DNA of 64,000 bases from the NCBI GenBank assembly GCA_035502855.1, contig DATJTX010000016.1, positions 124,001-188,000 on the forward strand, read 5' to 3'. Both the position numbers and the translations under genes were made by a program. Source of the DNA: Candidatus Baltobacteraceae bacterium. Its GTDB lineage: Bacteria; Vulcanimicrobiota; Vulcanimicrobiia; Vulcanimicrobiales; Vulcanimicrobiaceae. The notes below the pieces were generated by a model, which was not told the origin of the DNA, made no database searches, and saw only the letters and a list, made by a program, of their open reading frames with translations. Of the stretch, positions 9,173 through 16,849 are shown in pieces (the stretch's first letter is position 1; each line of letters starts with the position of its first letter).

Positions 9173-10597
9173 ATGCTCCGGTCTTCCCTCGCGATTGTGC
9201 TGGGCGCCGCGCTCCTCCTCGTAGCGCCCGCTCGCGCGGCGGGGCCGGCGCAGGCCTGGCTGGTTCTGAGCGATATTCATTTCGATCCGTTCACGCAGCC
9301 GCATCTCGTCGACCGCTTGGCGGCGGCGCCGGCCGACCGCTGGCGCGCGATCTTTGCTGCCGCGCCCGCAACCGCGCCGTCGGGAATCGGCAGCGATACC
9401 AACTACGCGTTGCTCGAGTCGACGCTCGAAGGAGCGCGCAACGCGGTCCCCAACCCGCCGATCGTGATCGTCGCGGGCGACTTGCTCGCGCACGAGTTTC
9501 GCGCGAAGTTCGATCGAACGGCAACGGACCACGATGACGCCGCCTACGACGCGTTCGTCGACAAGACGATCGGTTTTCTCGCGTGGGAGCTGCAAGAGGC
9601 CTTCCCCCGCTCGCGGCTTCTCCCGGCGATCGGCAACAATGACAGCTACTGCGGCGACTACGAAACCGCGCCGCACGGCGCATTTCTCGCGCACATGGCG
9701 GCCGCATTTGCGGGCTCGATCGGCGTGACCGATCCGACCGCGTTCATCGCCCAATTCTCGACCGGCGGGTACTATACCGCACCGCTTCCCGTCGACGGTG
9801 CACGAGCGATCGTGCTCAACGACGTCTTCTGGTCCGCGGATTACAAGAACGCGTGCGGCGATCCCAAGGCCGATCCGGGCGGCGACGAAGTGAAGTGGCT
9901 GCAGAGCGCGCAGAACGCGATACCCGCCGGAACGCCGGTGTGGATCATCGCGCACATTCCGCCGGGTATCGACGCGATCTCGACGATACGCGGTCGCGCG
10001 GTCGTGCCGTTTTTGACCGACGGCTTCAACCAGGCATTCATTACCGCGCTCGACTCGGGTTCGGCGGTCGTCATGGCGATCGCCGGTCACACCCACATGG
10101 ATAGCTTCCGCGTCATCGGTCCGGATGCGAGCACGCCGCGTGCGCCGATGCTCGTGGTTCCGGCGGTGAGTCCGATTTTCGGCAACGCGCCTTCGTTTAC
10201 CGTGCTGGCGGTGGACCCGAATAGCGCGCAGGTCGACGACTCGCGAGTCTTCATCCTTTCGAAAATCCGCAGTCAATGGAGCTGGCACCGCGAGTACGAT
10301 TTCGACAGCATTTACGGCAGCGGCCCGATCGACGCGAGCGATCTCTGGCGCGTCCAACAGACGATCTTCGGGGATGAACGCGTGCGCCGCCGGTTCGAAG
10401 AGTTCTACCAGAGCGGCGGTGCGCTCACGCCGGTCACTGAACTGTTCTGGCGCGCGTTCTGGTGCGCCGACGTGGCGCTGACCGTTACGGAGTACACGGC
10501 GTGTGCGCAGCCGCAGATCCAGCACAATCTGCCGCCGCATCCCTCGCCGCCGCCGTTACCCTCACCGTCACCGTCGCCGTCAGCTAGTCCCTCGTGA
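9173..10597 (+). CDS. Secreted metallophosphoesterase, acid-sphingomyelinase-like
   Basis: Encodes 474 residues from ATG 9173. The longer frame from 9140 would overlap the start codon of the divergent EVE gene, so I prefer the shorter start, which begins directly with a signal peptide (MLRSSLAIVLGAALLL, cleavage near ARAAG). All metal-binding blocks of calcineurin-like phosphoesterases are present in order: SDIHFDP, VAGDLLAHE, GNNDSYCGDY, AHIPPG and AGHTHMDSFR. The pattern is closest to the ASMase/endopolyphosphatase branch. The protein ends in a Pro/Ser tail (PSPPPLPSPSPSPS) that may span or anchor to the cell surface. Its last 14 bases overlap the convergent sulfurtransferase. The natural substrate cannot be told. 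Confidence 0.82.
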   Translation: MLRSSLAIVLGAALLLVAPARAAGPAQAWLVLSDIHFDPFTQPHLVDRLAAAPADRWRAIFAAAPATAPSGIGSDTNYALLESTLEGARNAVPNPPIVIVAGDLLAHEFRAKFDRTATDHDDAAYDAFVDKTIGFLAWELQEAFPRSRLLPAIGNNDSYCGDYETAPHGAFLAHMAAAFAGSIGVTDPTAFIAQFSTGGYYTAPLPVDGARAIVLNDVFWSADYKNACGDPKADPGGDEVKWLQSAQNAIPAGTPVWIIAHIPPGIDAISTIRGRAVVPFLTDGFNQAFITALDSGSAVVMAIAGHTHMDSFRVIGPDASTPRAPMLVVPAVSPIFGNAPSFTVLAVDPNSAQVDDSRVFILSKIRSQWSWHREYDFDSIYGSGPIDASDLWRVQQTIFGDERVRRRFEEFYQSGGALTPVTELFWRAFWCADVALTVTEYTACAQPQIQHNLPPHPSPPPLPSPSPSPSASPS

Positions 10598-11417
10598 CGG
10601 GCCGCGCGGGGTCGGCGATCCACTCGCTCCACGAGCCGGCATAGAGCCGCGCGCCGGGCAAGCCGGCTATTTCCATGGCGAGTGCGTTGACGGCGGCCGA
10701 GACGCCCGAGCCGCATTGATGCACGATCGTCCCGCTCGGGCCGAAGCGCTCGAATGCCGCGCGCAGGTCGCGTGACGGTTTGAAATGCGCGTCGTCGCCG
10801 AAGTTCTCTTTGAACGGACGGTTGCGCGCGCCCGGAATGTGGCCCGCGACCGGATCGACCGTTTCGTTCTCGCCGGCGAATCGATCCGCACCGCGTGCGT
10901 CGAGGATCTGCATCTGCGGATCGTGCAGGTGTGCGAGCACCTCGTCGGCGCCGACGACGAGTTCGGAACGAACGTGCGCTCGGACCGTGCCGGCGCGCGG
11001 CGGCGGCAACGCGGAGGTCGTGGGAAGCGCGGATGCGCGCCACGCCGCGATGCCGCCGTCGAGTACGGCGCATGCGTCGTGCCCGATCCAGCGGCACAAG
11101 AACCAAAACCGCGCCGCGAACATGTCGCCGCCGTCGTCGTAGGCGACGATTTGCGTCGCATCGTCAACGCCGATGCCGCGCAGATAGACGGCGAACGCGT
11201 ACGGGTCGGGCAGCGGATGGCGTCCGTTCGCGCCCGTCTTTTCGCCGGTGAGATCGCGCTCGACGTCGGCAAAGAACGCGCCCGGAATGTGCGCGTCGTC
11301 GTACCGGCGCCGTCCGAGCGAAAAATCCGCCAGCGCGTGGCGGCAGTCGACGATCACCCAATCCGCGTCGTCGACGTGCGGGGCGAGCGTCCCGGCATCG
11401 ATGAGCGTCGTGTACAC
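10584..11417 (-). CDS. Two-domain sulfurtransferase (thiosulfate/3-mercaptopyruvate type)
   Basis: A 277-residue protein with two rhodanese domains. The first (about 5-125) is inactive and carries DCRHALADF and HIPGAFFADVERDL; the second (about 150-270) is catalytic with Cys235 in HQCGSGVSA. The CGSGVS loop is closer to the 3-mercaptopyruvate sulfurtransferase type than to the CRKGVT loop of classical rhodanese. It starts with GTG, whose first G is the last base of the glutaredoxin stop codon, so it is translationally coupled. It is the last gene of an operon with a small membrane protein, BolA and a Grx4-type glutaredoxin, a setting that suggests sulfur supply or Fe-S and thiol homeostasis. 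Confidence 0.9.
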   Translation of the reverse strand: MYTTLIDAGTLAPHVDDADWVIVDCRHALADFSLGRRRYDDAHIPGAFFADVERDLTGEKTGANGRHPLPDPYAFAVYLRGIGVDDATQIVAYDDGGDMFAARFWFLCRWIGHDACAVLDGGIAAWRASALPTTSALPPPRAGTVRAHVRSELVVGADEVLAHLHDPQMQILDARGADRFAGENETVDPVAGHIPGARNRPFKENFGDDAHFKPSRDLRAAFERFGPSGTIVHQCGSGVSAAVNALAMEIAGLPGARLYAGSWSEWIADPARPVTRD

Positions 11418-11773
11418 TAACGCAGGTTGATCGTCGATTTTGCTTGCGGTTCGGTACCGAACGCGTCGCGCAAAACCGTTTGCAGCTCGCCGCTCTGCGC
11501 CATCGGACCGAGAATGTCGGTATCGCCGTAGAATTTGCCGTCGATGAAGACCTTCGGCAGAGTCGGCCAGTCGGTCATCTCGGCGAGGGCTTCACGCTTC
11601 TCCATGTTCTCGAGCACGTCGATCACTTCGAACGGATAGCCGAAGTGATCGAAGAACTGGATCGTCTCCAGCGTGAAGCCGCAGCGCGGTGCGGTCTTGG
11701 TGCCTTTCCCGTAGACCAGAATCTTATTGGCCGCGACTTCCGCGGCAATCTCTGCTTTCAGTCGTTCCGACAT
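11417..11773 (-). CDS. grxD: Grx4-family monothiol glutaredoxin with CGFT active site
   Basis: A 118-residue member of the monothiol glutaredoxin family, which binds and delivers [2Fe-2S] clusters using glutathione. The active-site cysteine is Cys31 in APRCGFT, where the family usually has CGFS, a conservative change. Other blocks fit: KGTKTAP, WPTLPKVFIDG (the cis-Pro glutathione-binding loop) and GDTDIL. GAAGG precedes the ATG. It lies four bases after bolA and overlaps the sulfurtransferase start by one base. BolA and CGFS glutaredoxins form [2Fe-2S] heterocomplexes in bacteria and mitochondria, so the pairing supports the assignment. Confidence 0.93.
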   Translation of the reverse strand: MSERLKAEIAAEVAANKILVYGKGTKTAPRCGFTLETIQFFDHFGYPFEVIDVLENMEKREALAEMTDWPTLPKVFIDGKFYGDTDILGPMAQSGELQTVLRDAFGTEPQAKSTINLR

Positions 11774-11777
11774 GCTA

Positions 11778-12014
11778 TCAACCTTCGCTGACCAGGGTTT
11801 TGAGTTCGACCGCGTGCACGCGGCCGTCTTTGAGCGCGGCGCGCAACGCGCCGTACACGAGTTGGTGCTGTTCGATGAGCGTCCGGCCGGCGAACGTTCG
11901 CGAACGAACGGTCACGTTGAAGTGATCCATCGTGCCGGTGCGGTCGACGATCTCGACCTGCGCGTCGGGGAGATCGCGGCGGATCAGCGCGGTAAGCGAA
12001 TCGTTATCGATCAT
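11778..12014 (-). CDS. bolA: BolA family protein
   Basis: A 78-residue small BolA protein. I use ATG 12014; an in-frame TTG two codons upstream is possible. The sequence has the BolA core: LTALIRRDLPDAQVEIVD, then HFNVTVRS and the FAGRTLIEQHQLVYGAL helix, including the conserved histidine of that helix, which in BolA-Grx pairs takes part in [2Fe-2S] binding. It is followed after four bases by a Grx4-type glutaredoxin, its usual partner. It could act in Fe-S transfer; the DNA-binding role reported for enterobacterial BolA cannot be judged here. Confidence 0.92.
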   Translation of the reverse strand: MIDNDSLTALIRRDLPDAQVEIVDRTGTMDHFNVTVRSRTFAGRTLIEQHQLVYGALRAALKDGRVHAVELKTLVSEG

Positions 12015-12026
12015 GCCCAATCCATT

Positions 12027-12281
12027 TTACGGTGCAAGGCGCGGCCGGTCGCCGCGTAACGTCTGTGCCAACCCCTGGGCCTCGCTCAGGGTTTCGGGCA
12101 GGCGTCCCGCACTTCGCGAGAGGAACGCGGCCACGCCGGCGGCCGTAACGATGCCGCATACGCCCAGCAGAATTGCCGGGACGCCGGTCGCTCGCACCGG
12201 TCCGACTTCGATCGCATAGCCGCGTTCGAGGCGGGCCAGGCCTTTGAATACCGCTCTCACGATAGCCGCACGTTTGGACAT
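12027..12281 (-). CDS. Small single-pass membrane protein, unknown function
   Basis: Encodes 84 residues from ATG 12281, chosen because GGAAAGGAAG stands directly upstream; the open frame extends further but has no better site. The N-terminus is basic (MSKRAAIVRAVFKGLARL), followed by one hydrophobic helix (about 32-53, PAILLGVCGIVTAAGVAAFL) and a polar C-terminus. It sits 12 bases upstream of bolA as the first gene of the bolA-glutaredoxin-sulfurtransferase operon. I do not recognise the family; the gene may be a membrane accessory or an unrelated passenger. Confidence 0.6.
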   Translation of the reverse strand: MSKRAAIVRAVFKGLARLERGYAIEVGPVRATGVPAILLGVCGIVTAAGVAAFLSRSAGRLPETLSEAQGLAQTLRGDRPRLAP

Positions 12282-12406
12282 GGTTCTTCCTTTCCGGTTT
12301 TCCATATGTAGGGCCATTCGGCTGACGCGTTCCTTCCCTGAAAATACCAAGGAAGAACGGTACGCAGGGGAACCTGGCGCGCGCTGCGATGGAGTAGATT
12401 GGATGC

Positions 12407-13183
12407 ATGTCCGCGCGCATCGTCTGCGTCGTCCTCGCCCTCAGCCTCCTCGCGTCGGTTGCACCCGCTGCCGCCCGCGACCGGAACATCAGCGACCTCT
12501 CCACCTCGGCCCTCATCGGCCCGATCGACTCTACCCAAGCGCTCCAAGACGATTTCGTGCGAAACAGCCGGCTTTTGGCGGCAGCGGGTAACGACGTCGG
12601 ACTTTCGCCCGAGGAATATCGCGAAATGCGCGAAGCCATCGCCGCGGGAAAGGCGCGGTATGTCACGATTCCTCGCCACATCGACGTCATGAGCGGCGAC
12701 TACGACGGCCGCGTCTTCGTCGTGCACGACATCCGGATTCCGGCGGGCGTCCACGGATGGGAGGTCGATTTACACGAGCCCGGCGAGACCGTGAGCGTCT
12801 ATCTGCCGAATCGCTGCGGGAATATTTCGGTCGTGCGTCATCGCGCCGAGGTGCTGGCGGTTGCGCCCGTGCATCACGCACCGCCGCCCATGGTGTATGC
12901 CGCGCCGCCGATCTTTGAAACGCCGGCGCCGATCGCGGCCGTCGTGCCGCCGATGACGACACCGTCTCTCGATGTCACGCTCGCTCCGGCTGCCGCGCCG
13001 GTGACGCACCATCTTGGAATGCTTCCACTCTTACTCGGAGCGGTCGTGGCCGGCTTTCTCATCGCCGGCGGACACGGAGTGGGCGTGCGCAGCGGTCCAC
13101 CGCCGCCGGCCCCGGCTCCCATCGCCACGGCGACGCCGGCGCCCGTCGTCGGCTGCCCCTCGGCGCGGCGGCGCCGGACTTAG
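12407..13183 (+). CDS. Exported protein with Pro/Ala-rich region and late membrane segment, unknown function
   Basis: Encodes 258 residues. A signal peptide (1-24, ending PAAARD) is followed by a polar region of about 80 residues, a short beta-rich segment (VFVVHDIRIPAGVHGWEVDL, VSVYLPNRCG), a Pro/Ala-rich stretch (HHAPPPMVYAAPPIFETPAP) and one hydrophobic segment near 205-225 (LPLLLGAVVAGFLIAGG). The C-terminus is proline-rich with an RRRR end, suggesting that the tail stays on the cytoplasmic side or binds the wall. It overlaps the convergent CAP-domain gene by four bases. No family recognised. Confidence 0.6.
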   Translation: MSARIVCVVLALSLLASVAPAAARDRNISDLSTSALIGPIDSTQALQDDFVRNSRLLAAAGNDVGLSPEEYREMREAIAAGKARYVTIPRHIDVMSGDYDGRVFVVHDIRIPAGVHGWEVDLHEPGETVSVYLPNRCGNISVVRHRAEVLAVAPVHHAPPPMVYAAPPIFETPAPIAAVVPPMTTPSLDVTLAPAAAPVTHHLGMLPLLLGAVVAGFLIAGGHGVGVRSGPPPPAPAPIATATPAPVVGCPSARRRRT

Positions 13184-14043
13184 AGCAGGTTCTGCGCGAA
13201 GAACGCACCCGCGGCGGCGAGCGCTTCACCCAGTCCGATCCACCGCTGCGCGAGCATGAGATTGATGTAGTGACCGGTTTGCGTTTGCGAGCCGTCCGGT
13301 CCGCTCGGGCAGGCGCGCCAATTGAAATGACACAGCTCGCCCTCGATCTCGAATAGACGATTCGCATCGCGCCAGGACGGATCGCTGTCGAACGCGGCGT
13401 TTTGTCCGGCGTCGTCGTCTTGCGGCGCGCCGGGCAGGCGATGGAAGTATGCGTTGAATTCGACGCATCCGGACGGGTTACCGAGCTGCGCGCAAGTGTG
13501 ACCGATGCGTCCGGCCCGCGCTTCCTCAACCGCCCAATAACGCGCGGTCGCGACGAGATTTTGATCGAAAATCAGCGGCTGCCTCGTGCCGAACGCGGCA
13601 AAACCGCCCGGCGCGCGGCGGAACGCGTTGATCTGCGCGAGCGCGCGGCGTTCTTCGACCGTCGGCCGGATGAGGTGAATTGCCGGCAACGCTCCTGCGC
13701 CGGCGGGGAACGTTCCATGAAACGTGACGTAGCCGCGCGGCGCGCCGTAGATATCGATGAAAACCTGCGGGCTCGAAGAGTCGGTATCGATGCGGAAGCT
13801 TCCATCGGAAGCGGTTGTCACGACGTGAACGGCGGCGAGATTCGGCGGCGCATCGCCGGCCATTGCTTCGTCGTACGGATCGCCGGCGGGAGACGATGCA
13901 ACCGTGAGTCCGGCAAGCGGCCTTCCACTATGCTGATCGAGAACCACACCGGAAATCGTGCGCGCTGCGGCGGTTGCGTCGCATAAGGCCGCAGTCCCGA
14001 GCAGAAACGCCGAGACCGCCACGGCCATGCAAAGGCGTCCCAT
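13180..14043 (-). CDS. Secreted CAP-domain (SCP/PR-1-like) protein with N-terminal carboxypeptidase-regulatory-like domain
   Basis: Encodes 287 residues. Signal peptide 1-26, then a CarboxypepD_reg-like segment (about 28-115; ISGVVLDQHSGRPLAGLTV, SDGSFRID). The second half resembles the CAP superfamily: LAQINAFRRAPGGFAAF, LIFDQNLVATARYWAVEEARAGRIGHTC, then GQNA, and TGHYINLML with WIGLG at the end. The central histidine and TGHYIN-type motif correspond to the CAP cavity residues. CAP proteins are secreted and bind lipids or act on cell-wall-associated partners; the role here is open. The combination with a regulatory-like sandwich matches the style of the receptors at the start of the window. 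Confidence 0.75.
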   Translation of the reverse strand: MGRLCMAVAVSAFLLGTAALCDATAAARTISGVVLDQHSGRPLAGLTVASSPAGDPYDEAMAGDAPPNLAAVHVVTTASDGSFRIDTDSSSPQVFIDIYGAPRGYVTFHGTFPAGAGALPAIHLIRPTVEERRALAQINAFRRAPGGFAAFGTRQPLIFDQNLVATARYWAVEEARAGRIGHTCAQLGNPSGCVEFNAYFHRLPGAPQDDDAGQNAAFDSDPSWRDANRLFEIEGELCHFNWRACPSGPDGSQTQTGHYINLMLAQRWIGLGEALAAAGAFFAQNLL

Positions 14044-14102
14044 GCTTAGGGAATCGGCAACCGGCGCATGATTTTGGAGCCGCGTGAGGCAATCGTCGGG
14101 CC

Positions 14103-15086
14103 ATGAGCACGAAGATGAGGGCCGTACGGCTGCACGAGATCGGCGGCCCGCAGAATTTACGCGTCGACGAAATCGACCGCCCGGTTGCCACGGCGGCAGA
14201 GCAATTGGTTCGCGTCGCAGCCGCCGCGTTCAATCGACGCGACGTGTTCATCACCCAGGGCCTCTATCCCGGTATCGCGCTGCCGCGTACCCTCGGTTCC
14301 GACGGTGCCGGCGTGGTCGAACGCAGCGGCGCAGAGGTCGTGATCGATCCGATGCTCGATTGGGGCGACGATCCGCGCGTGTGGGGCGCGAACGCCTCGA
14401 TCCTGGGCATGCCGCACGACGGCACCTTTGCGCAATACGTAGCGGTGCCGAAAGAGAACGTTTATCCGAAGCCGTCGCACTTATCGATGGAAGAGGCGGG
14501 GGCGCTTCCGCTGGCCGGACTGACCGCGTATCGCGCGACGTTCACGCGCGGTGAACTTCGCGCCGGCGAAACGGTGTTGATTCCGGGCATCGGCGGCGGC
14601 GTGCAAACCTTCGTGTTGCTCTTTGCAAAGGCGGCCGGCGCGCGTGCGATCGTCACCTCGGGCAGCAAGGAAAAGCTCGAGCGAGCCCGTGAGCTCGGCG
14701 CCGACGTAATGCTCGACTACCGCGAAGATCCCGATTGGCACAAGCGCCTGCGGCGCGGTGAAGTCGACCTGGTCGTCGACTCGTCCGGCGGCGACACGCT
14801 GAACAAAGCGCTCGGCGTCGTGCGGACCGGCGGGCGCGTCGTACTCTACGGCGGTACGCGTCCCGAGGCGACGATCCGCATCTTTCCGATCTTTTGGAAT
14901 CATCTGGACGTTCGCGGGACGTCGATGGGCAGCCCGGCCGATTTCCGCGCGATGCTCGCCTTCGTGGCAAAGCACGAAATCAAACCGTCGATCGATCGCG
15001 TCTACGCGATGGATGACGTGGTGGCGGCGGCCGAACGCATGGCCCGCGGCGAGCAGTTCGGCAAAATCGTTTTGAAGATCGATTGA
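14103..15086 (+). CDS. MDR-family NAD(P)H-dependent alcohol dehydrogenase/quinone oxidoreductase
   Basis: A 327-residue medium-chain dehydrogenase/reductase. N-terminal GroES-like domain (MRAVRLHEIGGPQNLRVDE, FNRRDVFITQGLYPG, LGSDGAGVV), middle segment AQYVAVPKENVYPKP, and Rossmann domain with GIGGGVQTFVLLFAKAAGA and GGRVVLYGG. The catalytic-zinc Cys-His set and the structural four-cysteine lobe of true zinc alcohol dehydrogenases are missing, so a quinone-oxidoreductase-like or enoyl-reductase-like role is more likely. The protein is slightly shorter than usual because the lobe is reduced to a short insert (DPMLDWGDDPRVWG). It has no obvious operon partner. Confidence 0.85.
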   Translation: MSTKMRAVRLHEIGGPQNLRVDEIDRPVATAAEQLVRVAAAAFNRRDVFITQGLYPGIALPRTLGSDGAGVVERSGAEVVIDPMLDWGDDPRVWGANASILGMPHDGTFAQYVAVPKENVYPKPSHLSMEEAGALPLAGLTAYRATFTRGELRAGETVLIPGIGGGVQTFVLLFAKAAGARAIVTSGSKEKLERARELGADVMLDYREDPDWHKRLRRGEVDLVVDSSGGDTLNKALGVVRTGGRVVLYGGTRPEATIRIFPIFWNHLDVRGTSMGSPADFRAMLAFVAKHEIKPSIDRVYAMDDVVAAAERMARGEQFGKIVLKID

Positions 15087-15115
15087 CGCTTCGGAGTTGG
15101 GACCCCCGGTATTGG

Positions 15116-15257
15116 GGTCCGGAGCCGTGGGGAGCATAGTCGCGAGAGCTGTCTCGCTCCTATGAAGATGGAAGCCCTCATATTCTGGGCATCCAGTCGG
15201 CTGCGCACGCGTTCTCCCCACTGGCGCTTGCGCCGGTAGCCTATCGCCGTCTGGACC
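15116..15257 (+). other. Cluster of nested inverted repeats; candidate structured RNA or small mobile repeat
   Basis: No gene is visible in 15087-15350. Within it, GGTCCGGA (15116-15123) pairs with TCTGGACC (15250-15257). Inside that, GTGGGGAG (15127-15134) pairs with CTCCCCAC (15214-15221). Inside again, CATAG (15135-15139) pairs with CTATG (15160-15164) around a second stem GCGAGA/TCTCGC. GAT (15167-15169) plus GCCC (15174-15177) pair with GGGC (15187-15190) plus ATC (15191-15193). GGCG/CGCC closes a CTTG loop at 15223-15234. The nesting looks like a folded RNA with a multi-branch junction, but a MITE-like element is possible. I see none of the conserved motifs of RNase P, tmRNA, 6S or common riboswitches. 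A separate hairpin, GGACCCC/GGGGTCC (15100-15120), lies just before it. Confidence 0.4.
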
Positions 15258-15350
15258 GGAAGCGCCGGACTGCCTTAAGCTACTGGCGTCGTTGTCGTCC
15301 GAGACGTCCGCTTGTCGGCGCCGAACGGAGTCTGACGCGTCGGCGATCGG

Positions 15351-15379
15351 TTGTCAGAATGTCACTGTTATGGTAACAT
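15351..15379 (+). promoter_or_regulatory. Sigma70-type promoter with overlapping palindrome for the AbiE operon
   Basis: TTGTCA (15351-15356), a 17-base spacer and TAACAT (15374-15379) form a good -35/-10 pair. The -10 lies in the palindrome TGTTA-TGG-TAACA (15366-15378), a natural site for autoregulation by the antitoxin. Transcription would start around 15386, at the GTG start of abiEi, so the mRNA would be leaderless. Confidence 0.65.
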
Positions 15380-15386
15380 TTTGACC

Positions 15387-15956
15387 GTGCCTCAAAGCCA
15401 CCTCGATGCCCTCCTAGAACTCGCAGCCGAAAATGAAGGCCTCGTGACCACTCGGTCCGCGGCCGAAGCCGGGATCAGCCGGCGAACCCTTGCCGGTATG
15501 GCCGAACGCGGCCGGCTGGAGCGCATTTCGCGGGGCGTCTACCGACTCGTCCATTCGCATCGCGATTCGCTCTCCCCGTATCGCGAAGCGATTCTCTGGG
15601 CCCAATCGCATCGCGGCCCGCGCGTGGCTCTTTCCCACGAGACGGCCCTCGCGGTCCTCGGCCTTACCGATGCGAACCCGGCGACGATCCAGCTCACGGT
15701 TCCGCCGCATGCTCGACTCCGACGCACTGCGCCCGCGCGGATAGTGATCCATCGGGCGATTCTCGACAGCAGCGACGTCATCGAACACGAGGGTCTGCCC
15801 GTCACATCCGTCCCGCGAACGGTTCTCGATCTTGCGCGAAGCGGCAACTTGCGTTTTGCTGCCGACGCCGTTGTGCAAGCGCGCCACGAAGGCTTTATTT
15901 CTGAAATCGAAAGTCGCCGGCTGACCAAGGAATTGAAAAACGTACGTGGCGCGTGA
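15387..15956 (+). CDS. abiEi: AbiEi-family antitoxin (type IV toxin-antitoxin)
   Basis: A 189-residue protein. N-terminal winged-helix region (about 5-55; LLELAAENEGLVTTRSAAEAGISRRTLAGM, RISRGVYRL), then the AbiEi antitoxin domain with ALSHETALAVLGL, PRTVLDLA and a helical C-terminus. In this family the antitoxin represses its own operon and counters the AbiEii toxin without needing protein-protein contact. I place the start at GTG 15387, because the promoter -10 box lies eight bases upstream; the longer frame from TTG 15351 would run through the promoter. It overlaps the toxin gene by 11 bases. Such pairs occur in defence against phage and in plasmid or island maintenance. Confidence 0.85.
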   Translation: MPQSHLDALLELAAENEGLVTTRSAAEAGISRRTLAGMAERGRLERISRGVYRLVHSHRDSLSPYREAILWAQSHRGPRVALSHETALAVLGLTDANPATIQLTVPPHARLRRTAPARIVIHRAILDSSDVIEHEGLPVTSVPRTVLDLARSGNLRFAADAVVQARHEGFISEIESRRLTKELKNVRGA

Positions 15957-16764
15957 GCGGCTCGACAAGGCCCTTTACCGAGTTGCGAGAGAGGCTGACG
16001 TCGACGAACTCAGGCTGCGCCGTTGGGTCTCGTTTCTCGCGTTATGCGGCGTGCTCCAACGAGCGATCGATGAAGGCGTCATTGCTGACTATCACCTCAA
16101 GGGCGGTGCGGCACTCGAGCTTCGATTCGCAGATCGGGCCCGTACCACGAAGGATATGGACGTTGGCCTGCGCGGCAATACCCGCCGCGACCGGTTTGCG
16201 GCCTTTGAGCGCGCAGCCGCGCTAGGATTCGATGAATTCACGTTCCGCGTGAAAGTCCCGCATGACCTAGAACGTGTCGATACCGTGCGCGTTGATGTCG
16301 CGATAGCCTACCGCGCCCGCGGTTTCCAAACAATACAGATTGACCTCGGCTCCGCTGATGAATCGACGGTAGATCTTGTTGCGCCGGCGATCAGAGGCGT
16401 TGCCGAACTCGGTATTCCGGTTACGTCGCCAGTCCGCTGTATTACGCTCGATATTCAGATCGCACAGAAGCTCCACGCGAGCACAAATCCACGAGTCGTC
16501 GAAGGCGAGAACCGCGCAAGAGACATCCTTGACGTCGTTTTTGTCGACATGCTCGGTCAGCTCGATCCGAAAGCAGTGCAGTCCGCCTGCATTCGCGTCT
16601 TTCAACAGCGCGCCGAGCATGCGTGGCCGCCAGCGATCGACATCCCGCCGGCGTGGAGAATCGAGCTCGCATCTCTCGCTGCTGAGCAGGCTCTCCCATT
16701 CGCTACGGGCGACGAGGTCGTCGCTGCATTCGTGAACATCTATCAGGGAATTGTTGAAGCGTAA
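15946..16764 (+). CDS. abiEii: AbiEii-family nucleotidyltransferase toxin
   Basis: A 272-residue toxin of the AbiEii/MenT type, a DNA-polymerase-beta-like nucleotidyltransferase. The key motifs are present: HLKGGAALELR (50-60, the GG of the nucleotide-binding turn) and TTKDMDV (67-73, the metal-binding acidic pair); IQIAQKLHAST is the family's conserved lysine-bearing helix. It therefore looks catalytically intact. It starts with GTG inside the last codons of the antitoxin gene, indicating translational coupling. Known members modify tRNA or other nucleic acids with nucleotides; the target here cannot be inferred. Confidence 0.88.
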   Translation: MARERLDKALYRVAREADVDELRLRRWVSFLALCGVLQRAIDEGVIADYHLKGGAALELRFADRARTTKDMDVGLRGNTRRDRFAAFERAAALGFDEFTFRVKVPHDLERVDTVRVDVAIAYRARGFQTIQIDLGSADESTVDLVAPAIRGVAELGIPVTSPVRCITLDIQIAQKLHASTNPRVVEGENRARDILDVVFVDMLGQLDPKAVQSACIRVFQQRAEHAWPPAIDIPPAWRIELASLAAEQALPFATGDEVVAAFVNIYQGIVEA

Positions 16765-16815
16765 GCCCAGAACTTTCGCATGGCAGCATCTTGCTAAAAC
16801 GTACGAGCGAACCCA

Positions 16816-16849
16816 TCGACAGGCGTGAGCGGTTGGCGGCTCAGGGTGA
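16816..16849. repeat. REP-like repeat (TCGACAGG ... CTCAGGGTGA)
   Basis: TCGACAGG at 16816-16823 and CTCAGGGTGA at 16840-16849 bracket a GC-rich middle. The layout recalls the widespread intergenic repeats with a TTCGAC ... CTCAGG core. On the minus strand its TGA is the stop codon of the MBL hydrolase at 16841. Confidence 0.4.

Noticed and set aside
15100-15350. Known structured RNAs (6S, RNase P, tmRNA, SRP, common riboswitches)
   Set aside because: None of the conserved sequence blocks of these families is present, although the region folds; it is left as an unknown element.
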